40,207 nucleotides of DNA from Acetobacteraceae bacterium (GCA_027353465.1 DAIEHR010000169.1:1-40207); one strand, 5' to 3'. Shown: positions 10,962-20,198, counted from the first letter of the stretch. Notes: generated from the sequence alone by a model not told the origin. Numbers and translations: made by a program.

Positions 10962-10979
10962 TTGCCTCCGGTTAGGCAA
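10962..10979. promoter_or_regulatory. short dyad TTGCCT-ccggtt-AGGCAA between divergent pqiA and SBP genes
   Basis: Perfect 6-bp inverted repeat just upstream of the 11008 CDS. Confidence 0.3.
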
Positions 10980-11007
10980 CAATAGCGAGCCAATGGGAGT
11001 GTAACGA

Positions 11008-12276
11008 ATGAAAACGTCGGCGTCGTTGATTAACAAAGGTCAAAAGTCGATTTGGATGGATGCATGTGGCACGACCGGTCTGCTGTCTGGGATGTTGCTG
11101 TTGACGGTACTGCTGGGCGGGACGGCTCCTGCAACGGCCGCGGATCTGCCGGGCGTAACGGCTACCGAGATCAAGATCGGTAACACCGACGCCTATAGCG
11201 GCCCGGCCTCGGCATACGGCGTTATCGCCAAGACCGAATCCGCCTTCTTCAAAATGGTGAATGACCAGGGCGGCGTGGCCGGCCACAAGATCAATTTCAT
11301 ATCGTATGATGACGGATACAGCCCGCCGAAGACGGTGGAACAAGTGCGCCGCCTGATCGAGGAGGATCAGGTCGCGTTTCTGTTCCAGAACCTGGGGACG
11401 CCCACCAACACGGCGATCCAGCGCTATGTGAACATGAAGAAGGTGCCGCACCTGTTCATCTCCACCGGCGCGGACAAGTGGGGCGACTATCAGCACTTCC
11501 CCTGGACGATGGGCTACCAGCCCAGCTATCGGACCGAGGCGCAGATCTACACCAAGTACATGCTGAAGGAGATGCCGTCCGCCAAGCTGGGCATCCTGTA
11601 TCAGAACGACGATTTTGGTAAGGATTACGTCAACGGGGCGAAGGACATCCTGGGCGACAAGTACGCCGCCACGGTCAAGGAAGCCAGCTACGAGACGACC
11701 GACGCCACGGTGGATAGCCAACTCGCCACCTTGCAGGCGGCGGGCGTGGATGCGTTGATGGTCGGCGCTACCCCGAAGTTTGCCGCGCAGGCGATCAAGA
11801 AGGTGCATGACCTTGGCTGGCATCCGAAGATGTTCTTCCTGACCAACGTGTCCATCTCGGTCGGTGCCGTCATGGCCCCCGCCGGGGTTGAAAATGGCAT
11901 TGGCATCATAACCACCGGCTATATGAAGGACCCGACCGATCCGGCCTTCAAGGACGATCCGGGGATGAACGAGTGGCGCGCCTTCATGGCGAAATACATG
12001 CCCGGCGTGGATATGACGGACGGCAATTACAGCTTCGCCTATGGTGTGAGCATGGTGATGCTGCAGGTTCTGAAGCAGTGCGACGGCGATTTCTCCCGAA
12101 CCAACATCATGAAGCAGGCAGCCAACCTGCATAATGCCTACGATCCCGTCCTGCTGCCGGGAATCACGGTGAACACCAGCCCGACCAACTTCCACCCGAT
12201 CAAGGCGATGCAGCTGGAGAAGTGGGACGGCAAGACCTGGGAACGCTTCGGCAATGTGATCGAGGGCGCCGGCTAA
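11008..12276 (+). CDS. ABC transporter substrate-binding protein, branched-chain amino acid type (periplasmic binding protein type 1 fold)
   Basis: Signal peptide, then ATEIKIGNTDAYSGPASAYGVIAKTESAFFKMVNDQGGVAGHKINFISYDDGYSPPKTVEQVRRLIEEDQVAFLF. Confidence 0.95.
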   Translation: MKTSASLINKGQKSIWMDACGTTGLLSGMLLLTVLLGGTAPATAADLPGVTATEIKIGNTDAYSGPASAYGVIAKTESAFFKMVNDQGGVAGHKINFISYDDGYSPPKTVEQVRRLIEEDQVAFLFQNLGTPTNTAIQRYVNMKKVPHLFISTGADKWGDYQHFPWTMGYQPSYRTEAQIYTKYMLKEMPSAKLGILYQNDDFGKDYVNGAKDILGDKYAATVKEASYETTDATVDSQLATLQAAGVDALMVGATPKFAAQAIKKVHDLGWHPKMFFLTNVSISVGAVMAPAGVENGIGIITTGYMKDPTDPAFKDDPGMNEWRAFMAKYMPGVDMTDGNYSFAYGVSMVMLQVLKQCDGDFSRTNIMKQAANLHNAYDPVLLPGITVNTSPTNFHPIKAMQLEKWDGKTWERFGNVIEGAG

Positions 12277-12336
12277 CCGGCGGCCCCGGCCCGCGTATCG
12301 CCCGGTCGGGCGAAGCGGTTCGTCGAAACTAAGCCT

Positions 12337-12378
12337 GGCGGTAAAATTCGGCGGTCGAACCGTCGGATTTTACCCGCC
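12337..12378. repeat. ~20-bp imperfect inverted repeat (possible bidirectional terminator)
   Basis: GGCGGTAAAATTCGGCGGT / ACCGTCGGATTTTACCCGCC, lying between convergent genes. Confidence 0.6.
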
Positions 12379-12447
12379 AAGCGCTCATTTCCCGTGCCTG
12401 TGGGTAATCCGGTGTCATGGGTCGATAAGATTGGGTCGGGGCGCGTT

Positions 12448-13389
12448 CTAAGCACCCATGACCTTCAAGACCCGGGAAGCGTGTGGAATGGGCTCCACCG
12501 CCCCGTAGCCGGTACATTTCAGCCCCGCTGCCACGACAGCATAGCGTGCCGCCGCCTCCAGCCCGTCTCTTGCCAAAACCCGAGCCAGAAAGGCGCCGCA
12601 GAAGGTGTCGCCCGCGCCGGTAGCGTCCACCGGGACGACAGGATAGGCGGGAATCCGCGTACGGCCTTCAGAGGTCGCGAGATAGGCACCGTCGGCGCCC
12701 ATCTTCAGCAGCACCACCTTTGACCCAAGGCGCAGGTAGAAATCCAACATCGCCTCGGGATCCTCAATGCCCGTCAGCGTGCGGACATCTTCCAGGCCCG
12801 GGATCGCGTATTCGACCCGAGCCATCGCCGCATGCATCACCGCCGCCGCCCGGGCGGGCGGCCATAAGCGCGGGCGATAGTTGGTGTCGTAAGCGACCTT
12901 GACCCCGTGCCGAACCGCGACATCGATCGCCGCGAACACGGCATCACATGCGGTGGTGGAAATGCCCTGGCTGATACCGGAGACATACAGCATGCGTGCG
13001 CTGGCGATCGCCTCGACCGGCAGGTCCGTCGCCGCATACATCGCCGCCGCGGAGTTGCCGCGGTAGTGCAGAAAATGGTGCCCCTGTTCGTCATGGGTGA
13101 CGAAATACACGCCGGTCTGAAAACGATCCGTGCGCCGCACGGTGGATGTATCCACGCCCTCCCGCTGCCACAGGTCCATGAAGCTGTCGCCGGGCATGTC
13201 GTGTCCGAGCGCGGTGATCATGCCGACCCGAGCGCCTTGACGGGCTGCGGCGATGGCGGTGTTGGAGGTGTCGCCGCCGTGGCCTTGAAGATACTGCTGG
13301 ACGCCGTCCGGGCCGCGGGGAAGCTGGTTGAACTCCAGCATCGGTTCGCCCATGCACAGTAAGTCGGCGCCGCCCGGATCGGCGGTCAC
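12448..13389 (-). CDS. kdgK: PfkB family carbohydrate kinase, likely 2-keto-3-deoxygluconate kinase
   Basis: PfkB C-terminal DATGAGDTFCGAFLA; GGDTSNTAIAAARQG; 4-nt overlap with an upstream KDPG-aldolase-like gene. Confidence 0.85.
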   Translation of the reverse strand: MTADPGGADLLCMGEPMLEFNQLPRGPDGVQQYLQGHGGDTSNTAIAAARQGARVGMITALGHDMPGDSFMDLWQREGVDTSTVRRTDRFQTGVYFVTHDEQGHHFLHYRGNSAAAMYAATDLPVEAIASARMLYVSGISQGISTTACDAVFAAIDVAVRHGVKVAYDTNYRPRLWPPARAAAVMHAAMARVEYAIPGLEDVRTLTGIEDPEAMLDFYLRLGSKVVLLKMGADGAYLATSEGRTRIPAYPVVPVDATGAGDTFCGAFLARVLARDGLEAAARYAVVAAGLKCTGYGAVEPIPHASRVLKVMGA

Positions 13390-14003
13390 AGCACCGCCCT
13401 CGCCGCGGCCTCGATCGCGGCCCGATCGCCGGCGGCGATGCGTTTTTCGTCCACCAGTGCCCCGCCCATACCAACGAACGCGGCGCCGGCGGCCAGAAAA
13501 GCCTGGACGTTGCCGGGCTCCACGCCGCCCGTTGGGCAGAAGGCGACGCCCGGGAAGACGCTAGCCAGCGCCTTGATATGATTGGGACCGCCCGCCGAGG
13601 AGGCAGGAAACACCTTCACAACATCCGCGCCCGCAACCAGCGCGGCGCGGACCTCGGTCGGTGTCAGGGCGCCCAGCATCAGCGCCGCGCCGACTGCCCG
13701 GCAGGGCGCGGACAGCGTCGGATCGATCCAAGGGGCCACGAGGAAGCGGGCGCCGGCATCGAGGCAGGCTTGTGCCACAGTGGCATCCGGGACCGTGCCA
13801 GCCCCAATCAGCAATCCTGGGTCCTTGGCGAGGCGCGCGATCAGCGGGACCGCGCCAGGGATTGTCATGGTGATTTCAAAGATGCGTATTCCGGCCGCTT
13901 GCAGCCAGGCTACCGCGGTTTCAGCGTGGTCGGCCGAACTGGTACGCACCACCGGCACGACGCGCGCGGCGCGCAGGTGCTGAATAAGCAGCTGTTGTGA
14001 CAT
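13386..14003 (-). CDS. eda: 2-dehydro-3-deoxy-phosphogluconate (KDPG) aldolase family
   Basis: 205 aa; FEITMTIPGAVPLI, IGAGTVPDATVAQACLDAGARFLVAPW, KVFPASSAGGPNHIKAL, PTGGVEPGNVQAFLAAGA. Confidence 0.9.
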   Translation of the reverse strand: MSQQLLIQHLRAARVVPVVRTSSADHAETAVAWLQAAGIRIFEITMTIPGAVPLIARLAKDPGLLIGAGTVPDATVAQACLDAGARFLVAPWIDPTLSAPCRAVGAALMLGALTPTEVRAALVAGADVVKVFPASSAGGPNHIKALASVFPGVAFCPTGGVEPGNVQAFLAAGAAFVGMGGALVDEKRIAAGDRAAIEAAARAVL

Positions 14004-14107
14004 GTTGGTGGTTCCCTCCGGCGCGCAACGAAGCAGCCGCTTAGAGGCCGCGCAAGTATCCGGGCTATTATATGCGCGATTCCGCGGGCTGGGGTGCCTC
14101 GATATAG

Positions 14108-14151
14108 GCCCGGCCGGATCGCTTCAGCCAGACGAAGCGATCCGGCCGGGC
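14108..14151 (-). terminator. perfect 18-bp inverted repeat overlapping the MFS stop codon
   Basis: GCCCGGCCGGATCGCTTC-agccagac-GAAGCGATCCGGCCGGGC; not followed by a clear U-tract. Confidence 0.6.
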
Positions 14152-15275
14152 GGGTTGCTCGTTCGGATCGCGATCAGGGCTAAACATGCAATCGTTGCAC
14201 AGACCCAAGCGTTCGCGTTGAATCCGGAGAGCCCCATGGCCTCCCCGCCAATCACTGACCCTAGAGAAATACCCAGAAACAGCGCGCTGTTGTTTAGCGC
14301 CATCATCAACGCCCGCCGTTCAGGAAAATCACGCGCCAGCCCGGATTGCTGGGCCGGAAAATAGAACTGCGCGAATATCGACATGACCAGCAGAATTATA
14401 TCGACCGAGGCGGAGCCGGCCCCGGCGCCCAAGGCCGCCAGTCCGGCGGCAAGGCCTGCCGCGCTGACGATCATCGTCCGCCGGGTGCCGAACCGATCCG
14501 CGAGTTGTCCGCCCAGTAGCGTCCCGACCAGGGCGCCCACGCCATAAAACCCGATGGCGCGCGCGATCTGGACGGTCGAAGCCCCGTCCAGCGTCAGCCA
14601 GGTGCCAAGGTAGGTGTAAACCCCGTACAGCGCGGTCGCCCACAGCACGGTCGGGAGCATCCGGCGTCCGACCAGCCGATAATTCAGGGGGGGAAGCGGC
14701 ACCCCCGCGTGATCGCTTCGCCGCGGATCGGCTGGCCAGATCCGCCGATTCGCCGCTGCCAGGCCAACGCTCAGCAGCCCCAGGATCACGAACGGAGCGC
14801 GCCACCCCAGGTACGATGCGACGATCGTCCCGGCCGGTGCGCCAACGGACAAAGCCAGCAGCAGCCCTGACACAGCGATTGCCATCCAACTGGCTCGGCG
14901 GGCCGGCGGCGCGGCCTCCCCCACCCCGGCGTAGATCAACGGGGCCACGCCCGAGGCTGCCACCCCCGCGGCCACACGAGCCCCCAGCAGCCATTCGAAA
15001 CCGGGCGCGATTGCTGTCAGGAGATTGGCTATTACGAAGGCGAGGAGACAGGCGACAAGCGTTCGGCGCCGTCCGAACCGGTCCGCCAGTTGGCCGAACA
15101 GCGGGGCGCCGATCAGGTAGGCCAGGGAGAACACGGTAACGCTCAACCCGGCCATGCCGACCGAAAGCCCCCATTCGGCGGCGATACGCGGCAGCAATGG
15201 CGAGACGATGAACAGGTCGGTGCCGACTACGAACAAGGTTATCCAGCCACACGCCAGTCGCCAGGGTGCGCTCAC
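14124..15275 (-). CDS. MFS transporter (DHA-type)
   Basis: 383 aa, ~12 TM; MFS signature GQLADRFGRRRTLVACLLAF and repeat GGQLADRFGTRRTM. Confidence 0.93.
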   Translation of the reverse strand: MSAPWRLACGWITLFVVGTDLFIVSPLLPRIAAEWGLSVGMAGLSVTVFSLAYLIGAPLFGQLADRFGRRRTLVACLLAFVIANLLTAIAPGFEWLLGARVAAGVAASGVAPLIYAGVGEAAPPARRASWMAIAVSGLLLALSVGAPAGTIVASYLGWRAPFVILGLLSVGLAAANRRIWPADPRRSDHAGVPLPPLNYRLVGRRMLPTVLWATALYGVYTYLGTWLTLDGASTVQIARAIGFYGVGALVGTLLGGQLADRFGTRRTMIVSAAGLAAGLAALGAGAGSASVDIILLVMSIFAQFYFPAQQSGLARDFPERRALMMALNNSALFLGISLGSVIGGEAMGLSGFNANAWVCATIACLALIAIRTSNPPGRIASSG

Positions 15276-15345
15276 GCGTTCAGGTCCTGGCGGCTGGGGA
15301 AGCCTGTGCCCCGGCCGGCCCGCGGGCTGACATGCGTTGTCACGG

Positions 15346-17733
15346 CTAAAGCGACACAGCCATTAGGGCGGTTTCGATAGCCAGCCGCGTGAACGGTTTG
15401 GGGACGAATTCATCCATTCCTGCCTGCAGGCAGCGTTCCCGATAGTTCTGATACGCACTGGCAGTCAGGGCAACGATGGGTGTGCGGGCAAACCCAGCGG
15501 CCTCGCGCCGGCGGATTTCAGCCGTGGCCTCGAACCCGTCCATCGCCGGCATCTGACAGTCCATGAAGATAACGTCGAACCTGTCCTTCTCGTGCGCCGC
15601 CAGCGCCTCGATTCCGTCGCAAGCGGCGGAGACCGTCCAACCCAGGTTCTCCAGCACGCCAATCGCCACCATCCGGTTGATGGCGTTATCCTCGACCACA
15701 AGGGCATGACGCCGGGGCGCCTGCCCGGGGCTTCTGAACGCCGTTCCCACTTGGCGAGCCGTGCCGGTATCGTTGGGTTCGCCCTCAGTCCTATGCTTTA
15801 TCGCGCCGGGTTGTTGGCCGAACCGCGCGGTAAATCGGAATGTGGAACCTACGCCTAGTTCGCTGCTCACCTCGATCGAACCGCCCATCAATGCGCAGAG
15901 GTCACGGCAAATGCTCAGGCCCAGGCCGCTGCCGGAGAACCGCCTGGTGTTGCTGTTGTCGGCCTGGGTAAAGGCATTGAAGATGATCGCCTGATCGTCC
16001 TTGGCGATGCCGATTCCGGTGTCAGTTACTTCAAACAGCAAAACAGCTGTATCCGCGGTCACTTCCAGCGGTGCGGCATGCACGGTTACCGAACCGGCGT
16101 CGGTGAATTTGATCGCGTTACCGATCAGATTGTTGAAAATCTGGCTTAGACGCAACGCATCGCCGATAAGCGCTGTCGGCAAATTCGGTTCAACCCACAA
16201 AGACAAGTGCAGGCCTTTTTGGTTCGCAACCGACGTTTGCATATAAATGACGTCATCCAATAGTTTCCGAAGATCAAATTTCTTGTTCTCCAGCGTGAAT
16301 TTTCCGGCCTCGATTCTGGAAAGATCGAGAATCCCGCCGATGAGACCCAGCATGGACTCGGCGGAACGCTGGGCCATCTCGACGAACATTTTCTGGTTCG
16401 GCTGAAGTTCCGTCTGCAACAACAACTCTACCATGCCGACCACCCCGTTCATCGGAGTGCGCAACTCGTGGCTCATGTTCGCGAGGAACTGTGATTTGGC
16501 CCGGTTTGCCGCAACCAGTTCCACGGTTCTGTCCGCGACCCGATCTTCCAGTGTGGCATTCAATTCGACCAGGCGGCTTTCCGCCTTTAGCTGCGCGCTG
16601 TGCCGGGTCGCGACGGCTTCGGCCATGCTATTGAAGGACAGGCTGAGTTGGCCGATTTCGGACAAGTGGCCGTTCACCTTGGCACGGGCAGCGTAATTGC
16701 CGTTTCGCCATTCCGCCGCGACGTGAAGCAGGCCTTGGATCGGGTTCTTGATAAAGATACGGCCACCCTGCCACGCCGCGTAGATCGCCAGCAGAAGTCC
16801 GGTCAGAACCAGCAGAATGCCGCGCTTTGTCACATGGTCGATGGAGGAAAAGGCAGCGGCCTTCGACTCGCCCGCGCTTAGGAAGAAATCTTTCGGCGGC
16901 AACGAAGGGGGAACGAAACCGAAAATACGGTCAACCCCATCCACCCCCCTGGATTCCTCCCATCCCGCGACATCGCCATCCATGATCGCGGCATGGCCGG
17001 TGCGCATGTTTTTGCCGACCAATGTCTCCGGATTCGGCAGGCGCGCGATGATATTGCCCTCGCGATCCGCTATCAGGATCGATTGGGTCGGCGTCAATCC
17101 GCGTTCTTTAAGATGTTCGGACAGCCAGTCCAGATCCAGGCCAGCGAACACCACGCCAGAGATGGGGCCGTCGGCGCTTTCGGAAAACCGCGATGCAAAA
17201 TGGATTTGCTTTTTCCCGGTAACAGGATCGACCCAGTAATTGCCCACCGCCAGATCGGTCTGCGACATGGCACGCTTGAAGAAAGCGGCGTTCGCCACCG
17301 ACGACAGCCCGGACGGGCGGCTGGTGCAGCGCACCGTGCCGGTGGGGTCGGCAACCCCCAATACGCTGTAGTAGGGCGTTCTTGCGTTCAGGGTTCCCAG
17401 CAGTTTGATGCAACCGTCGACATCCAGCGAGCTGACCGGAGGAAGCTGGCTGATGACCTGCAGGAACTGGCGGGCGCCCTCTTTGATCTCGCCCATTTCG
17501 GCACCAAACTGCTTGGTGATCTGGACGGTCTTGTTCCGGATATCGTCCTCGCGGGAGCGGCGGAGGTCGTATTCGTTATACGACTGGATCGCCAGCGCGG
17601 GCATGACGGCGATCAGCACCAGCACGAACATTTTTGCCGTCAGGCTGACCGACCACCGATTCAGCGCGGTCCACCGGTCGCGACAAAACGCCCGGCAACG
17701 GTACGCGAAGGTGGGCGAGCTACCCCCGGTCAT
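15346..17733 (-). CDS. hybrid sensor histidine kinase/response regulator (Cache-like sensor, HAMP, HisKA, HATPase, REC)
   Basis: 795 aa; N-terminal TM, extracytoplasmic domain, second TM, H-box [19 protein letters not shown] boxes, C-terminal receiver ([38 protein letters not shown]). Confidence 0.95.
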   Translation of the reverse strand: MTGGSSPTFAYRCRAFCRDRWTALNRWSVSLTAKMFVLVLIAVMPALAIQSYNEYDLRRSREDDIRNKTVQITKQFGAEMGEIKEGARQFLQVISQLPPVSSLDVDGCIKLLGTLNARTPYYSVLGVADPTGTVRCTSRPSGLSSVANAAFFKRAMSQTDLAVGNYWVDPVTGKKQIHFASRFSESADGPISGVVFAGLDLDWLSEHLKERGLTPTQSILIADREGNIIARLPNPETLVGKNMRTGHAAIMDGDVAGWEESRGVDGVDRIFGFVPPSLPPKDFFLSAGESKAAAFSSIDHVTKRGILLVLTGLLLAIYAAWQGGRIFIKNPIQGLLHVAAEWRNGNYAARAKVNGHLSEIGQLSLSFNSMAEAVATRHSAQLKAESRLVELNATLEDRVADRTVELVAANRAKSQFLANMSHELRTPMNGVVGMVELLLQTELQPNQKMFVEMAQRSAESMLGLIGGILDLSRIEAGKFTLENKKFDLRKLLDDVIYMQTSVANQKGLHLSLWVEPNLPTALIGDALRLSQIFNNLIGNAIKFTDAGSVTVHAAPLEVTADTAVLLFEVTDTGIGIAKDDQAIIFNAFTQADNSNTRRFSGSGLGLSICRDLCALMGGSIEVSSELGVGSTFRFTARFGQQPGAIKHRTEGEPNDTGTARQVGTAFRSPGQAPRRHALVVEDNAINRMVAIGVLENLGWTVSAACDGIEALAAHEKDRFDVIFMDCQMPAMDGFEATAEIRRREAAGFARTPIVALTASAYQNYRERCLQAGMDEFVPKPFTRLAIETALMAVSL

Positions 17734-17750
17734 GGTCCCGGCGATCGATC

Positions 17751-17794
17751 AGGAAAGTGCCCCACGCGGTATTCGTTGCGTGGGGCACCTTCCT
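17751..17794 (-). terminator. strong hairpin between the haem-oxygenase-like gene and the hybrid kinase
   Basis: AGGAAAGTGCCCCACGC-ggtattcgtt-GCGTGGGGCACCTTCCT, 16 of 17 bp paired; minus-strand downstream CTTTCCTG. Confidence 0.7.
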
Positions 17795-17814
17795 GGAAAG
17801 GTAGCGGATGGTCA

Positions 17815-18588
17815 TCAGCGGGTGAGAGCGCTTTCATGTTTGGCTATCGTAGCCTGGACAATCTGGTCCATGACAACCCAAACGTCGTCCAGCGCCGCAG
17901 CCATGGTTTTTGCGTCCTCGATCGTTTGGGCCAGCAGTTCGGGACGCCGTTCGAGCACGGATTGTGTGACCGCGATCGCTTCTTCCGCGTGGCGCTCCTC
18001 GACGCCTTGCGAGAAGCAATCAGCGAAGTAGGGCTCAGTCGGAACGGACGGAAAATGTACGGACAGAGAATCTGCCAGCGCCCGCATCCAATCGTCCGAC
18101 ATTGTCTCCACGATGCACCAGGGACCCAGCGAGCGTGCATAAAGAGTCTTTGCCAACTGGACAAACTTCGCGGTGGCCGGATCGAGGTGATCCACCAGTT
18201 CGTCCGCGTCGCCGAAATCTTCGTCGCCGATCGGGCAAAGGGCGCCAATGTTCTTGAATGCCCTTGTCAATTGATAATGATGCGTATCGCCGCCCGGAAG
18301 ACCGTCGTCGTCGATGAAAATCTGAAGCTTCCGCTTGCGCATCGCCGGGCTGTCGAGATGCGGTAAGTAATAAACGGCGGCGCGTGTCGCATGCATCGCC
18401 GCCTGATAAATCAGATACAGCTCACCCAGCATATGCGGGTCGGACGCCACCGATGCTGGCAGAGAACGGAGGCGTTGAAAGAAGGCTCTTTCGGACGGCC
18501 GGTGATCTTCCGCGATAGCAGCAATTACGTCTGGGAACCCCATAACGGACGACCCTTCCGACGTGGAGTTTGATCCCGAAGACAGCAT
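17815..18588 (-). CDS. hypothetical protein; possible haem-oxygenase-like/iron-containing redox enzyme fold
   Basis: 257 aa, mostly helical; FIDDDGLPGGDTHHYQLTRAFKNIG and PYFADCFSQGVEERHAEEAI resemble the spaced acidic/His motifs of haem-oxygenase-like diiron proteins. The start may be the internal MGFPDV. Confidence 0.6.
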   Translation of the reverse strand: MLSSGSNSTSEGSSVMGFPDVIAAIAEDHRPSERAFFQRLRSLPASVASDPHMLGELYLIYQAAMHATRAAVYYLPHLDSPAMRKRKLQIFIDDDGLPGGDTHHYQLTRAFKNIGALCPIGDEDFGDADELVDHLDPATAKFVQLAKTLYARSLGPWCIVETMSDDWMRALADSLSVHFPSVPTEPYFADCFSQGVEERHAEEAIAVTQSVLERRPELLAQTIEDAKTMAAALDDVWVVMDQIVQATIAKHESALTR

Positions 18589-18984
18589 TTTTTATTCTCC
18601 AAATATCCAAGTTTTTTTTGGAATCTCGCACAGATTCAAGCCACTAAGCGGGACGCTCTCGCCGGTTGGCTGGGTAAAACGATTTCAACCCGTGCCATGC
18701 GTCGTTTACGACTGCCCTCCCGCGGGAACCACGGGCAAAATTCTAATCATTTCGTATCGATGAAGCAAATTAAAACTTAACGAAAATTCCAGCGGAAAAT
18801 TCGAACATGGGGCGATCTTAATTTCCGCCGCTCAACCAAAAAATGCCAAAAAACCGACCTGGGGACTGATAAAATACCCGGCGCTGGATACCGCCCTGTC
18901 GCCGGCTATCATGATGCTACGTGACCGCGCCTTGGGCGATCCCTGAAGCGGCATCGCCTGTGGCGCCGTCTTCGGGAGCGGCGG

Positions 18985-19944
18985 TCAGTTCGCGGGCTGC
19001 GGCACAACCGGGCGGCGGCCGCCGCCGGGCATATAGCGCGCAAGATAGGGCGGAACGACCAGTTCTACCGGGCGCGGCACTATTCCCAAATCGGACAGGC
19101 CAAGCGCGCCCGGCGATACAACATTGTCCCTCGACAGCATGATCAACTGGTCAGGGGTCAGCGGCTTACCGGGAACAAACTGCATCACGCAGGCCTGCAT
19201 CCTGGCGATACCCATCGGAATGTCGATCAGCCGGCGATCGCGCTTGGTCTGCTTCAGGATGAACGCCAGGATCTCCCGGAACGTCCATACGCGCGGCCCG
19301 CCCAGCTCGTAAATCTTCCCCTCGGTCGCGGTCGAAGCCAGCGCGGCCATCACCGCGTCGGCAACATCGCCGACGTAAACCGGCTGCATCTTCGTGGCGC
19401 CCGCGATAACCGGCATGATTGGGGACAGGCGCGCAAGCCCGGCGAACAGGTTGAAGAATTTGTCCTCCATCCCGAACACGACAGATGGACGCAGGATCGT
19501 CGCCGACGGGAACGCCGCCAGCACCGCCTGTTCCGCTTTGCCCTTCGTGGAGGCATAGCGGCTGGGGCTGTTCGTATCGGCGCCGATGGCGGAAATCTGG
19601 ATCAGTCGCGTTACCCCGGATGCCGCCGAGATACGGGCAATCCGCTGGGAACCGTCCGTATGCACCGCCTGGAACGACGCCGACCGGCTATCGGTCAGCA
19701 AGCCGACCAGATTGACCACGACGTCGGCACCTTCGATGGCGCGATGCACCGCTGCCTCGTTCAGCACTGATGCCGCCAGCGGTACGATCTGGCCAACCGA
19801 ACCCATCGGCTTCAGGAAAAGGGCGGCTTCGGGATCGCGCACCGCCACCCGCACGATATAGCCCTGCTGGGCCAACCGCTTGACCACGTAGCGGCCGATA
19901 AAGCCAGAACCGCCGAAAACTGTCGCCACCCGCCGCGTCGCCAT
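18985..19944 (-). CDS. complex I NDUFA9 subunit-like NAD(P)-binding epimerase/dehydratase family protein
   Basis: VATVFGGSGFIGRYVVKRLAQQGYIVRVAVRDP; internal ATG at 19944 (MATRRVATVFGG) preferred. Confidence 0.88.
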   Translation of the reverse strand: MATRRVATVFGGSGFIGRYVVKRLAQQGYIVRVAVRDPEAALFLKPMGSVGQIVPLAASVLNEAAVHRAIEGADVVVNLVGLLTDSRSASFQAVHTDGSQRIARISAASGVTRLIQISAIGADTNSPSRYASTKGKAEQAVLAAFPSATILRPSVVFGMEDKFFNLFAGLARLSPIMPVIAGATKMQPVYVGDVADAVMAALASTATEGKIYELGGPRVWTFREILAFILKQTKRDRRLIDIPMGIARMQACVMQFVPGKPLTPDQLIMLSRDNVVSPGALGLSDLGIVPRPVELVVPPYLARYMPGGGRRPVVPQPAN

Positions 19945-20029
19945 CGTCCTGGTCTCCTGTTCGTGGGGGTCTGATAGCCTTGGCACGCTCGGTCCTCAAG
20001 ACGGGTCGCATAATTATCGAAAACAGCGG

Positions 20030-20058
20030 TTGACGAGGGGCCAGCCGGCGGCTACATC
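20030..20058 (+). promoter_or_regulatory. candidate sigma-70 promoter for tRNA-Leu
   Basis: TTGACG (20030-20035), 17-nt spacer, TACATC (20053-20058), GC-rich discriminator-like sequence downstream. Confidence 0.55.
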
Positions 20059-20100
20059 GCCGGCCCACCCTGAGTTCGCAAGGATCGCGAACAATCGGTT

Positions 20101-20187
20101 GCCCAGATGGCGGAATTGGTAGACGCGCAGGTTTCAGGTACCTGTGGCCGCAAGGTCGTGGAAGTTCGAGTCTTCTTCTGGGCACCA
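20101..20187 (+). tRNA. tRNA-Leu (anticodon CAG)
   Basis: 87 nt; acceptor GCCCAGA/TCTGGGC, anticodon stem CAGGT/ACCTG with loop TTCAGGT, long variable arm, T-loop TTCGAGT, encoded CCA. Confidence 0.95.
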
Positions 20188-20198
20188 AACTTTATCTC

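Noticed and set aside
10972-12195. 407-aa minus-strand ORF antisense to the SBP gene
   Set aside because: Shadow ORF; the plus strand encodes an unambiguous binding protein with a signal peptide.
16993-18366. 457-aa plus-strand ORF across the hybrid kinase and the haem-oxygenase-like gene
   Set aside because: Spans two minus-strand genes and their intergenic hairpin; composition typical of an antisense frame.
20101-20187. tRNA-Leu as an attachment site of an integrated element
   Set aside because: No integrase, no downstream direct repeat of the tRNA 3' end noticed, and the neighbours are core genes.
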